A stretch of 64,000 bases of DNA from Trileptium ribeirensis (lineage: Eukaryota; Nematoda; Enoplea; Enoplida; Thoracostomopsidae): contig JASANE010028662.1 of the NCBI GenBank assembly GCA_030248225.1, forward strand, positions 45,641-109,640. The letters are read 5' to 3'. Position 1 is the first letter of the stretch. Each line of letters opens with the position of its first letter. Below the pieces are notes generated by a model. It saw only the letters and a list, made by a program, of their open reading frames with translations. It searched no databases and was not told the origin of the DNA. Shown here piece after piece: positions 32,481 to 43,933 of this stretch. Position numbers and translations under genes: made by a program.

Positions 32481-34770
32481 GTTTGTACTTGTGCTGCATA
32501 TGAATTGTTCACATTGCATCCGATGCGATGAGATCAAATCTGGTTTGTACTTGTGCTGCATATGAATTGTTCACATTGCATCCAATACGGTGAGATCAAA
32601 TCTGGTTTGTACTTGTGCTGCATATGAATTGTTCACATTGCATCCGATGCGATGAGATCAAATCTGGTTTGTACTTGTGCTGCATATGAATTGTTCACAT
32701 TGCATCCGATGCGATGAGATCAAATCTGGTTTGTACTTGTCCATAATTTCACACTATCGAGTCAATCGTTTCCTGCTGCATATGAATTGTTCACATTGCA
32801 TCCGATGCGATGAGATCAAATCTGGTTTGTACTTGTGCTGCATATGAATTGTTCACATTGCATCCGATGCGATGAGATCAAATCTGGTTTGTACTTGTGC
32901 TGCATATGAATTGTTCACATTACATGTGATGCAATGAGATCAAATCTGGTTTGTACTTGTGCTGCATATGAATTGTTCACATTGCATCCGATGCGAGGAG
33001 GTCAAATCTGGTTTGTACTTGTGCTGCATATGAATTGTTCACATTGCATCCGATGCGAGGAGGTCAAATCTGGTTTGTACTTGTGCTGCATATGAATTGT
33101 TCACATTAAATGTGATGCGGAACTCAAAATTAGGAAAATCGCTCAAAAATTACCTTGCTTATTTGCCGCAGAAGCTCGCTTGTGCTGTATCGATGCCCCC
33201 TCCCCCCCCCATCTCAGTCTCGACTCGAATAATAACTCCACACAACCCTACACCTTATATACGAACGAACCTCCGTTCACCCACTTCCCCCCATCACCCC
33301 CCCGCACGATCAAATCTGGTTTGTACTTGTGCTGCATATGAATTGTTCACATTGCATCCGATGACGATGGGTGGCATCGTCAAATCTGGTTTGTACTTGT
33401 GCTGCATATGAATTGTTCATCATCTGCATCCGATGCGATGAGATCAAATCTTGTTTTTCTTGTTCTGCATATTTTGTTCTTCCCTCCTCAATCAATCTTT
33501 CCTTCCCCCCATCACCCCCCCATTTGTTCAACATTGCATCGCGATACGAGGAGGTCAAATCTGGTTTGTACTTGTGCTGCAGATGAATTGTTCACATTGC
33601 ATCCGATGCGAGGAGGTCAAATCTGGTTTGTACTTGTGCTGCATATGAATTGTTCACATTGCATCCGATGCGATGAGATCAAATCTGGTTTGTACTTGTG
33701 CTGCATATGAATTGTTCACATTGCATCCGATGCGATGAGATCAAATCTGGGTTGTACTTGTGCTGCATATGAATTGTTCACATTACATGTGATGCAATGA
33801 GATCAAATCTGGTTTGTACTTGTGCTGCATATGAATTGTTCACATTGCATCCGATGCGATGAGATCAAATCTGGTTTGTACTTGTGCTGCATATGAATTG
33901 TTCACATTGCATCCAATACGGTGAGATCAAATCTGGTTTGTACTTGTGCTGCATATGAATTGTTCACATTGCATCCGATGCGATGAGATCAAATCTGGTT
34001 TGTACTTGTGCTGCATATGAATTGTTCACATTGCATCCGATGCGAGGAGGTCAAATCTGGTTTGTACTTGTGCTGCATATGAATTGTTCACATTGCATCC
34101 GATGCGAGGAGGTCAAATCTGGTTTGTACTTGTGCTGCATATGAATTGTTCACATTGCATCCGATGCGATGAGATCAAATCTGGTTTGTACTTGTGCTGC
34201 ATATGAATTGTTCACATTGCATCCGATGCGATGAGATCAAATCTGGTTTGTACTTGTGCTGCATATGAATTGTTCACATTGCATCCGATGCGATGAGATC
34301 AAATCTGGTTTGTACTTGTGCTGCATATGAATTGTTCACATTGCATCCGATGCGAGGAGGTCAAATCTGGTTTGTACTTGTGCTGCATATGAATTGTTCA
34401 CTTTTCATCCGTTGCGTGGTGGTAAAATCTGGTTTGTACTTGTGCTGCATATGAATTGTTCACATTGCATCCAATACGGTGAGATCAAATCTGGTTTGTA
34501 CTTGTGCTGCATATGAATTGTTCACATTGCATCCGATGCGATGAGATCAAATCTGGTTTGTACTTGTGCTGCATATGAATTGTTCACATTGCATCCAATA
34601 CGGTGAGATCAAATCTGGTTTGTACTTGCGCTGCATATGAATTGTTCACATTACATGTGATGCAATGAGATCAAATCTGGTTTGTACTTGTGCTGCATAT
34701 GAATTGTTCACATTGCATCCAATGCGAGGAAGTCAAATCGGATTGTACTCTGTGCCATATGAATTGTTCA
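32440..34770. repeat. Satellite, 62-bp units derived from the 32-bp units
   Basis: The 62-bp unit joins GATGCGATGAGATCAAATCT and GGTTTGTACTTGTGCTGCAT to ATGAATTGTTCACATTGCAT, the latter matching the 32-bp unit. About 35 units are seen, with variants GAGGAGGTC and CAATACGGTG distributed among them. It is interrupted by unrelated blocks at 32,738-32,775, 33,108-33,308 and 33,465-33,540; the last two are C-rich. Confidence 0.92.
33195..33306. other. C-rich island within the satellite
   Basis: CCCCCTCCCCCCCCC and CTTCCCCCCATCACCCCCCC lie inside otherwise AT-rich satellite; a second island at 33,500-33,530 carries the near-identical CTTCCCCCCATCACCCCCC. Potential G-quadruplex on the minus strand. 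Confidence 0.6.
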
Positions 34771-35270
34771 TATGTATTCATTTTTGCACTACTTCACATG
34801 ATTGGGGTCTGAAAAAATGTGCATTCTATTTCAGATCAAATGAAGCGAGAATACGCCATAACAAGCTGCACCATAAAATACTCCATTAAACAGAAAGCAT
34901 ATATCAAAATAATAATTAATAAATCTTAAAAACCGAATAAGTCCTTATGCATGCATTAAGGACTTATCAAAAGATCTAGACGACACAACGATACCAATAC
35001 CAACGTTCATCGAGAGTGCATCGTGCATCCAGAGTGCACTACTAACGTGCATCGAGGGTGCATTCGTGTGGTTGCTCTAATTTGCACCTGAATTTTTATG
35101 GGTGGGGGTGCAAGAAGCCATTTCATTTTCCTACTTATATACTATTAAATCTATTTTTTATTTCGTGTCATCGTAAAAGAGATACCGCTTAAGATACCAA
35201 ATTATGTATATATAGCGGCTCTGCATCTCCCATTGTCCCCCCAACCCGAGATCTCAGCCTATGCCAGTGG

Positions 35271-35880
35271 TGCAGATTTCTGTTCTTTTCCATTATCCCC
35301 CAGCCGGCATTTGCCCAAAAATGATCAGATTCTGGAAATTTTGGTATTTTTGTGCTCCTCGATTGCAAATTTTGTGCCCTGATCATTTAGACCAAAAAAT
35401 TGAATTTTTAAAATTTTAGATTTTTTGGGTCCCAAGGCCTTGGGAACCTAAAAAATTCTTAAAAATTGGATTTTTACCTACTTTCGACGTGGATTGGCGA
35501 GCTGAGCTTAATGTAATCTAATAAGCTGAGTTATTTATAACGGAATTCGATAAAAGTATACTAAGTTATGGCCAAAAACTATGCAAAAGCTGAGCCTCTC
35601 AGCCTCCGATATTTTTGGCCATAACTTAGGATCCGGTTACTGGATCCCGTTGAAGATATACCATTCGATTCAGCTCGTCAAGCTGCGTCGAATGGTGGGT
35701 AAAAATGCAATTTTTATGAAAAATTTTTTGCCAAAAAATCTAAAATTTTAAAAATTCAATTTTTTGTCGAAATGATCAGGGGAGGTCTCGAGGATCACAA
35801 AGATAACAAAATTTCCAGAATCTGACCATTTTTGGGCAAATGCGGGCTGGGGATAATGGAAAAGAACCCAGATTTTTTCG
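35271..35880. repeat. Long imperfect inverted repeat
   Basis: The left arm has TTCTTTTCCATTATCCCCCA, TTTGCCCAAAAATG and TCAGATTCTGGAAATTTT, then CTGATCATTT and GAATTTTTAAAATTTTAG. All recur in reverse complement and reverse order in the right arm (35,705-35,880). Arms are about 170-300 bases. It looks like a foldback element or two repeats head to head. Confidence 0.8.
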
Positions 35881-35999
35881 GAAGTTTGGGGGGATGCCAG
35901 TTTGAGCTGGCATTTTGACCTTAGGGTATGTAGGTTTTGGTCCCAAATTTTCAGATGTTTGGGGGATCGATCTGCGGCTATGCATCCTTCTATATATAT

Positions 36000-36980
36000 A
36001 TTTATATAAACAAATAACGCAAATTAAATATAATTGTTTGGTGCTAACAACGCGTTAAGTGGCTTATTATTTGAAATGCAATTGCAATGCGCAAATTTCC
36101 GAACACCCAAATTAACCCGTTGTTATAGTCCAAAATTCAACGATATTATTAGCACATTCATTATTTTTATTTCCTTTTCATCAATATAATAAATAATAAT
36201 AAACAAATAATAAGGCTAATAAAATGTGTGGAGTATATATGTAATAAAAAATATATATACACATAAACAAACGTATTATTTGCACATTTATAGTAAGTGC
36301 AACGGTCTTTCTTACACCACAGATATTAGTGCCCACAATAGAAGAAACTTGTATATAATTTATTTTAGCATCAACAAACCAAACATCCAGGGGCCTAAAT
36401 CTGTCCCAAACATTGGGAGTGCAGGGGTGGGTCCAACCAGAGCATTATACCCTTTAGTGAGTTCATTTATGGGGGTTGGGTAAACCGGTCATGGACACGG
36501 AATAGCAAAAGTGGGAGTCCGGACACCGCCGCCTCCAGGATTAAGGCCAGTGAAAACAGCCACGCCATCAAAAAAATACAATAAATATAATAGTATATAT
36601 ATAATACGTAAATAAGGAACCGAATACAATTCAAGCTAACAAAAGGCAGCGATTTTTGACCACACCGATAATATATCGAATTTTGCTCAATCCCATTCAA
36701 TGCTAATCTACAGCACGAACCACATTTTTGGCATTTTGACAAAAGTAGGGCATTTCCAGGCTCAGATAGGCCCCGGGATCGGATGGCAATAAAGGCTCAG
36801 CCCATCTGCTCCACCTTGATTGAGCCTTCTCCACAGATCGGAAACTGTCCTTCTTCATACGGGGTTCTGTTTTGACGAGCAGTGTCAACAACGTAGCGAA
36901 TCATTGAGTTGTACAACGGCTTGTGGTGAAGTTTCGTCTGAGATACTGCAGTGCGGACGGTACCCAGGAATCGACGATAT
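36000..36980. other. Intergenic, no gene recognised
   Basis: AT-rich sequence with short open frames on both strands (for example 36703-36891 minus, 62 codons) that match nothing I know. It leads into the LINE fragment at 36,989. Confidence 0.4.
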
Positions 36981-36988
36981 TACATATA

Positions 36989-37268
36989 GGACAAGCTAAT
37001 AAGATGTACGGTTTAATTAAGCCTCATGTTAAACATCTGGCTATGAAGACTTCATTGTTAGAGCTTCATTGAACCCTGGTGCGGCCACAGTTAGAATATT
37101 CGACCCAAGTATGGAACCCATATTAAAAAAAGACATTATGGCTCATCGAGGGTTTCCAGAGAAGGGTTACGAAAAACAAAATCCCAACTATTCCCTAAAG
37201 TGCCAAACTGGCCAATGATACACCTGTATCACCTGTATCGTTGTTAGGCATTGTAGAGGTGAGAAGTT
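36989..37268 (+). pseudogene. LINE reverse transcriptase thumb fragment
   Basis: One plus-strand frame with three stops keeps ANKMYGLIKPHV, LVRPQLEYSTQVWNP and FQRRVTK, the conserved region after the polymerase of CR1/jockey-type LINEs. Catalytic motifs are absent. It is a short, old, 5'- and 3'-truncated copy. Confidence 0.75.
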
Positions 37269-37497
37269 AGCCACGTGGGCACCCAACGGCGTACAGGAGG
37301 CACGTCTTTCCGTGCCCCTCCCCCTTGGCTCACGTCAACCGAATCAAACGTTAATGCATTATAATAGAATGTGTATAAGTACAAATTCATAGCAGTGCCC
37401 ACAAAAACATCGGGTATTACTATCTCAAGGTAGCCAAATGCCTCGTCATTTAATTAGTAACACGCATGAATGGAATAACGAGATTCCACCTGTCCGT

Positions 37498-38687
37498 CAG
37501 GGAATAACCGGAACGGAAATTTACCGGAACCGGAACCAGCAACCGGAACCGTCCATTTAAACCGGTTCCTGAACCGGAACCTGGTCTTCGAAATTTATAT
37601 ATAGTAAAACAGATGATGGAAGAAATGAAGGTATAGTGGATTTAAAATGCATTAAAAACAACTTTTACATTAAACTTAATGTATTGCGATGGTATTATTG
37701 CCTTTCTGAAACTTTAAAGAGACTGAGGAAGCTAATAATGTTTATTTATCGATCAGATATGTCGATTTTTGAACATTCAGAGCAAAAACGTCTTCCACTA
37801 TACACCATTGCGTATACTGCGTCAAATCGAATGTGCTTACAAAGCTTGGAGCGTAGAATATGTACATACTTTCGCTCTGTCTCCACTCGCCTCCCTTTAC
37901 TACACATACGTTTGTTACATGTTCTTCTGTAGGAAACTTAAAATTATTGGTTTATATGATTCTAAGAGAAAATAATACATAGAAGGTAATTTTCTGATCA
38001 GTGGTCAGAGACACTGTTTAAGCTAGCGTTGGACAAACAGTGCCCGTTAGTTAGATTATAATGAAGATAACCTTCTAATCAGAATGCTATAGATGAGACA
38101 CACTGTGATGCTGCTAGCACAGTGTCAATAAATACAGTTCATTGCCAAGAAAGCAGTTTCTAGCAGCGTTGCAGATAACGTTAGTTTACTTCAATTTAGA
38201 CTGATTTACCAAGTTAACAAGCGCACTGGCGGCTGTTTGATGCAATTTATGTTAGCCAAGCATACTTTAAGTATTTCTGCGTAAGCCATGCTCTGTTACC
38301 GAGTTGGACCGGTTTAATGCAAACGTATCCCACAGACTTCTGGATGTGTAAAATAGCTGCTACAGGCATCCACCTGGCTTTGATTTAACAAACTCCTGCA
38401 GGTTATTATGAAAAATTCCTGCTCAAATTATGCGTCGTACTTACATACGTTTCACACGGCTAATTGGTTAGTTAATCTTTTCTTTTAGTATAGCTTGTAT
38501 AGCTTGATCATTGTATAATATATACGTATTACATAATAATATGTTTGGATTACAGGATGAAGAAAAAACGTGGAAAATTTCAAAGAAAATTTTTAAACCG
38601 TTCCGGTATGATTTTTGCCCTTTGCCGGAACCGGAACCGGAACACGATTTTCGCCGGAACCAGAACCGGAATTCCGGTTACTCCCTG
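37498..38687 (-). mobile_element. hAT-like non-autonomous element (copy 2, 1.19 kb)
   Basis: The ends CAGGGAATAACCGGAA and GGTTACTCCCTG are inverted repeats with 11 of 12 end bases matching. The flanks are a perfect 8-bp direct repeat CTGTCCGT (37490-37497, 38688-38695), diagnostic of hAT-type insertion. GGAACCGGAACC-like words cluster at both ends and could be transposase binding sites. It is the reverse-orientation partner of 26,476-27,599. No transposase frame. Confidence 0.9.
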
Positions 38688-39410
38688 CTGTCCGTATCTC
38701 TCGGGTAAAGAAGACATTTGAGCTTGAAACTAAGCCTCGGCTTCCCGAAATGCGGAGATGACATCGTTGATGAACGCCGCGTGTTCACACTGCGTCAGAT
38801 GCAATCCCATTTTTGCATATATATCTATATACATTATAGAGTGTTCATTAGGCTCTACATGGACTACGTCAGGTCGCAGTTGCACATTCCTCAATTAATC
38901 GCTAAATTCGGCTAGCACAATTGAGGGCTTTCGAGTTGGTCCTACTAGCCCAAAATTAGTCAATTTTGAAGATACAGCAGCCAATCTTAACGCCATTCGA
39001 CTCAGCTCCAAGAGCAAGTTCGAAAAATAACCAACTTCGCCATTTTTATAAATTTGCCCGATTTTTTGATGGGAAAATTGTTTATGCGACTTCTTGACCA
39101 GTTTGTAACATATATATCCTCCAACAGCAAATGACGCAAGCAGATACTGTGAAATTGAATTGAGAATCAAAAAATGTCGTAAAATGACCAAAATTAGTAT
39201 ATTCTGAGCGACCTGAGTTGAAAAGTACTAAACTTGCCGCTGTATCGTAAAAACTGACCCCAATTTCGGGCTAGGGCCTGGGGCAAATTGAAAAGGCCCC
39301 AAGTTAAAGATATACTACACCAATAGACCCCATATTTTTCTAAACATTTTCCATGAGTGTATTCGAAGATTTGTCAAAACAATCCCGGCTTCCCTCCGTC
39401 GTAAGCCAGT

Positions 39411-41314
39411 ATGGGCCGTGGTCAAGCTTGGCGTGCCCTTAAGCAAAAACAAAATGCATATCGTAAATTTAAACGTTGCAATTCAGCAGCAGCATGGTCG
39501 AACTACTGTCGCAAGTCACAGATTGCTTCCTTCCATGCCGAAGAGTCAATTCGTAGATATGAAGCAAAATTAGCGGAAAACATTGATTCTGACCGTAAAT
39601 CTTTCTTTAAATACGCTTTGTATAAACAGTCCGTTCCTTCCTCCATAGGCCCTATGCGTCGTGATGACGGTTCATTATGCAATTCTGCTGCCGAGGACTG
39701 TGAACGCTTTAATTCTTATTTTGCATCAGTATTTAATTCTGATGTTTTTACTGCTCCGTTAACTTATCCTAAAACAGACCAACGCATATACAACATGTAT
39801 TTTTCGACTTCCGAAGTAGCAAAGGCAGTACGCTCTGCCAAGCCGAATGCTTCTCCTGGCATTGACGGTATTAGTAACCTTTTCCTTGTCAACACTTTAC
39901 CAGTTACTATTGAAACAATAACCAAAATTTTCAATATGTCATTAACTACCGGAGTTTTCCCGGCGCAGTGGAAAGACGCTAAAGTGATTCCTATATATAA
40001 AAGTAAAGGTGATCGAGCATGGTGCAATAATTACCGGCCTATCAGTTTAACTCCCTCGATTAGTAAAATTTTTGAAACATTGGTACGGGACAAGTTGATG
40101 GTATTTCTTACTGCTAATAATTTGATTCGATCATCTCAGCATGGATTCTGTCGCAACCGATCTACCACAACACAGTTGTTACAATTCCTAGATTTCACAA
40201 CGCGGTCACTAGATGTTGGTGACTGGCTTGACGTAGTCTATGTGGACTTCTGCAAAGCTTTCGACAAGGTGCATCACGAGGCTTTATTAACGAAACTTCA
40301 CAGCTATGGTATAAACGGTACGCTCCTGGATTGGTTCCGCAGCTACTTAACAGAGCGTCGCCAGTTTGTCTCTTTGAACGGGTCATCTTCTTCATGGTCT
40401 CCTGTTAGTAGTGGCGTGCCCCAGGGCTCAGTTTTAGGACCGCTACTTTTCGTCATCTTCATCAACGACATCGACGAATATGTGTCATGCGGAATTTTCA
40501 AGTACGCCGATGATCTAAAACTTGCTCGTAGAATTACTAGACTTAACGCTGATTGGTGTTTTGACGCTCTTCAAGCGGACCTGGACGGTCTAATAAAATT
40601 TTGTCGTGAGTGGTAAATTTCGATCAACAGTAGTAAATGCCATGCTATGCATCTAGGTTATGATAATCCGCGCGTTGCTTACTCATTAGCTAACGATCTG
40701 CTATCCTATGTTGATCAGGAAAAAGATCTAGGTGTACTCTTCTGCAGCAGTTTAAAATTCTCGGAACATTGCTGTCGAATAGCCAAGCGAGCTTTTCAAG
40801 TCATTTATCTCTTACGTCGCACCATTCAGCGATGGACAAGAAAAGTCTGGCTCAGTTTATACCGCTCCCTCATCAGGCCTCACGTCGAGTACGCCGCTTG
40901 CGTCTGGTCCCCATGTTTGGAGAGAGATATTATTGTCATAGAACGAGTTCAAAGACACGCGACTAAGCTTATGCCATCTGTATCTCATCTACCGTACCAC
41001 GATCGCCTAAATTATTTTGGTCTCCAAACTCTCTATGCCCGTCGCATTCGCAGTGACTTGATTTTGGTGTACAAAATGTTTCACGGAGATATCGACTTGA
41101 ACATTGCGTCCTTTTTCGAAACTGGTTATCATGTCACCCGCGGTCATAATTTTAAATTGAAAACAATTGATGTCGCCCGACTTGATTTGAGGCACTACTT
41201 TTTCTATCATCGTGTGGTGGCTTTATGGAATCGTCTTCCTTGGGAGGTGGTTAACGCTCCCTCCCTGTCATCGTTCAAACAAAGGTTGCATGCTTCAAAC
41301 TATCTACCATTGTA
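39411..41314 (+). pseudogene. LINE (CR1/jockey-like) ORF2, reverse transcriptase, near intact
   Basis: A non-LTR retrotransposon polymerase. The frame from 39411 holds NNYRPISLTPSISKIFE (motif 2a region), YVDFCKAFDKVHH (motif A), SSGVPQGSVLGPLLF (motif B) and KYADDLKLAR (catalytic YADD). A TAA at 40614-40616 interrupts it; the same frame reopens at once with SSKCHAMHLG and runs through LYRSLIRPHVEYAACVWSP to a TAA at 41315. Just upstream, another frame (about 39,365-39,430) gives SLRRKPVWAV, typical of the linker after the endonuclease, so there is also a frameshift there. The endonuclease domain is missing: the copy is 5' truncated. Related by sequence to the copy at 46,048. Probably inactive, but young compared with the others. 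Confidence 0.92.
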
Positions 41315-41319
41315 ATTGA

Positions 41320-42734
41320 TCGTTTGTTTTCTTTTCACAAAATCTGGCCTCGAATTTACGAGGCTGAATCATCCTCCAATTCGATCCGTCTGATCGCTAC
41401 ACGAACTTCAACGATCTGTATCGTTTATCATATCTATTCAAACGGTGTGGAGGACGAATGTGACTATAAGGTGACTATATTACACATCACAGCTGTCCCC
41501 GGTCTACCCGCTTACAGGGGGAGAGCTGACGAATTCCAGCGGCGGGGTGCGAGGCCTCATATAAGTGGAAATATGGCTTAATGATTTCCAATCCTTGTGG
41601 GAATGACTGGCAAACGACTGGCAAACGTAAAAAAACAATGTTTCACAGCATGAAAAATGCCACAATAACGACCCTGGATCGGCAATATTGACAATCACGC
41701 AACCAAAATTATTACATCGATGTTGTACAAGAAACGAAAAAACGGGGCAATGGTGGAAATTTGAGATCTGGTAGAACCCGCTTTCGATCCACACAACAAA
41801 ACGCGACAGAAAAATCGCACATACGACAATACACACAGACACAACGATTTAGAAAACAAAAAAAAAACAATGGTTGGTCGTAAAAAAAAAAATATAAACA
41901 TCCGCCACAGCACACATAATATAAAAAAAATATATATAAAAACAGAAACAAACAAAATACAACACAACACAAGTACACTCAAAAAGCACAATCCTCGGTC
42001 CCCAACTACAATACAAATTAAAAAAAAAGAACTTGGGACCGTGCGATGATTATGTTGTGGCAACCCCCCCCACAATACATGGATTACACAGGCTGAAATT
42101 TTCTGGCTACGTTCCTACGTTACATCATGATATTCATCAAAAAATATGTACAAATTCACATCGAATCAAGAGTATGGTTGCCGGATGGTCCCAACTTGGT
42201 GAAGAAGGTATGGTCACCACAATCCGGCCCCCCGATTTTCCGCAGAAAATAGCGAGGGCCGTATTGCCAGCGGCGGAGCAGTAAAACTATCCTAGCACCC
42301 CAAACCAAACTTTTCATTGCTGCGTGACTACACATACGTAAATGTTTATAAATCAGCTTATATATATATATATATAGACAGAAAACAGCTCAGTGTATCT
42401 AAATAATAATAGCAAAACGCAAATAAGCTGTCTATCGAAATACAGACAAGCAGCTATATATTGCTGCAACAACAGCACACCACTTGTCAAATACACACGT
42501 ATGTTTTGTCTTTTGTTCCTGACTATGGTTGACTGACTGACATTCGACCAAAATTAGCCAATTTTCCATTGTTCACAGAGCCGAAGAGCAGCTATGTATA
42601 TAAACCAAATCGAGCCAGCAAAATCGTCTTCGGCGATTCTCAGCTACTGTTAATCGAATGTCGCGGAGATACGTCCCGAAGGAGCAATCCGGCAAAAACA
42701 ACACATATATTTCTTAAATTCATTGTGTATGTTC
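41320..42734. other. LINE 3' flank and intergenic sequence
   Basis: The first 150 bp are probably the LINE 3' UTR. From 41,850 to 42,020 the plus strand is A-rich (runs such as AAAAAAAAAATATAAAC), which creates long hydrophobic frames on the minus strand that I do not accept as genes. A TA microsatellite lies at 42,360-42,376. Confidence 0.45.
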
Positions 42735-42917
42735 CAGGGGCGTCGCCACAAAATTTCAACTGGGGGGCACCCAGTCTTGTGGGAGTCAACTCAAAATAGT
42801 GATCGAACGATATGTTGAAAAAAATTTTGTTACAGTTCCAAACTGAGGGGGGCATCGATATCAAACTCGGGGGGGGGGGGCATGGCACCACATTGCAACC
42901 CCGTGACGACGCCCCTG
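42735..42917. mobile_element. hAT-like MITE (183 bp)
   Basis: CAGGGGCGTCGCCAC at the left and GTGACGACGCCCCTG at the right are near-perfect 15-bp inverted repeats. Flanks GTATGTTC and CTACGTTC agree in six of eight bases. A run of 11 or 12 G lies inside at about 42,870. Confidence 0.75.
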
Positions 42918-43759
42918 CTACGTTCGCGCCATCGATGTTCAATGGCACTACCACCCCCATTTCACAATATTCAGGGGCGCCGAACGCTATTCAGAAGTGA
43001 CGGCGCACTCAGCAGCGAGGCGACGCTATGGGAAATTTAAAGGTGTGTCTTAAAGCGACCAAGCTTTGGTCGAAACGCGAAAGGACACCTCCGCTCTTCC
43101 CCACCGCCCCTCCCACCGTTGTTGTCTGCGCCCCTGGATACAAAATTAACATATAACCCAACAAAAGTAGTACCCCCGCGTCTGTTTGTGTTGCCAGTCG
43201 CACAGTCGCGCTAATTTTCACACAATAAATTTGAAACAACTATTACACAACGCGCGAGCGAATGTTCACGGGCCGAACGGTCTTGTCTCCAAGTCGGTTG
43301 ATGTCAAACCAAAAACAAGATTGCTGTTCGTTCCGATACCCATGGGATCCCCATTACCAAATCGTTCCCAAATCCCATACAAACATTTCATGCAACGTCA
43401 CGTGTGAAGTTGTTCTGTTCACACGCAATGTCCTGAATCAGCATTATATAAGCTACGTGAATTTAGATTTCAAATTTTCAGCTGAGACAAGATAATCTCG
43501 TACTCGGAGGCTTTTCCTTCTCACGTTTTAGCTTTCTTGTTTCTGTTTTTTTTTTAATTATGTGTCGCTAACAATAATTAATGTCTAATTAGTAGTATGG
43601 TAGTATAATTCGGCTGTTGAATGAATCAATCATCTCTGGATCAAACTAAGATATATATTCTCTCAAAATTTTTATGGCTGTCATTTGCCAGACCCCTTAA
43701 TTTTTCCACCCCACGCTCTACGTCGCCGTCATGCGCAGATTTCGTTATAGTAGTAGTAG

Positions 43760-43933
43760 CAGGGGCGTAGCCAGAGGGGCAAGGCGATCCCAAGTGACCG
43801 GTGAAAAATTTGGCAAGGTCCCCCTATAATGTTTGGATTTTTGCAGAGTTGATGAGATTTGAAGGCGCAAAAACAACATTGCAAAAAATTTTGTGCGCCC
43901 CTCACCCAATCAAAAAATCTGGCTACGCCACCT
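43760..43933. mobile_element. hAT-like MITE (174 bp)
   Basis: It starts CAGGGGCGTAGCCAGA and ends TCTGGCTACGCCACCT, inverted repeats of 16 bp. AGTAGTAG lies on both sides, either an 8-bp target duplication or a consequence of landing in a TAG microsatellite. Confidence 0.75.

Noticed and set aside
31725..34770. Protein-coding repeat gene suggested by overlapping open frames
   Set aside because: Frames arise from tandem 32- and 62-bp units in several frames; 62 is not a multiple of three.
41695..42075. 126-codon hydrophobic minus-strand frame (membrane protein-like)
   Set aside because: It is the translation of an A-rich low-complexity plus strand; the Phe/Cys/Leu content reflects T-runs, not a gene.
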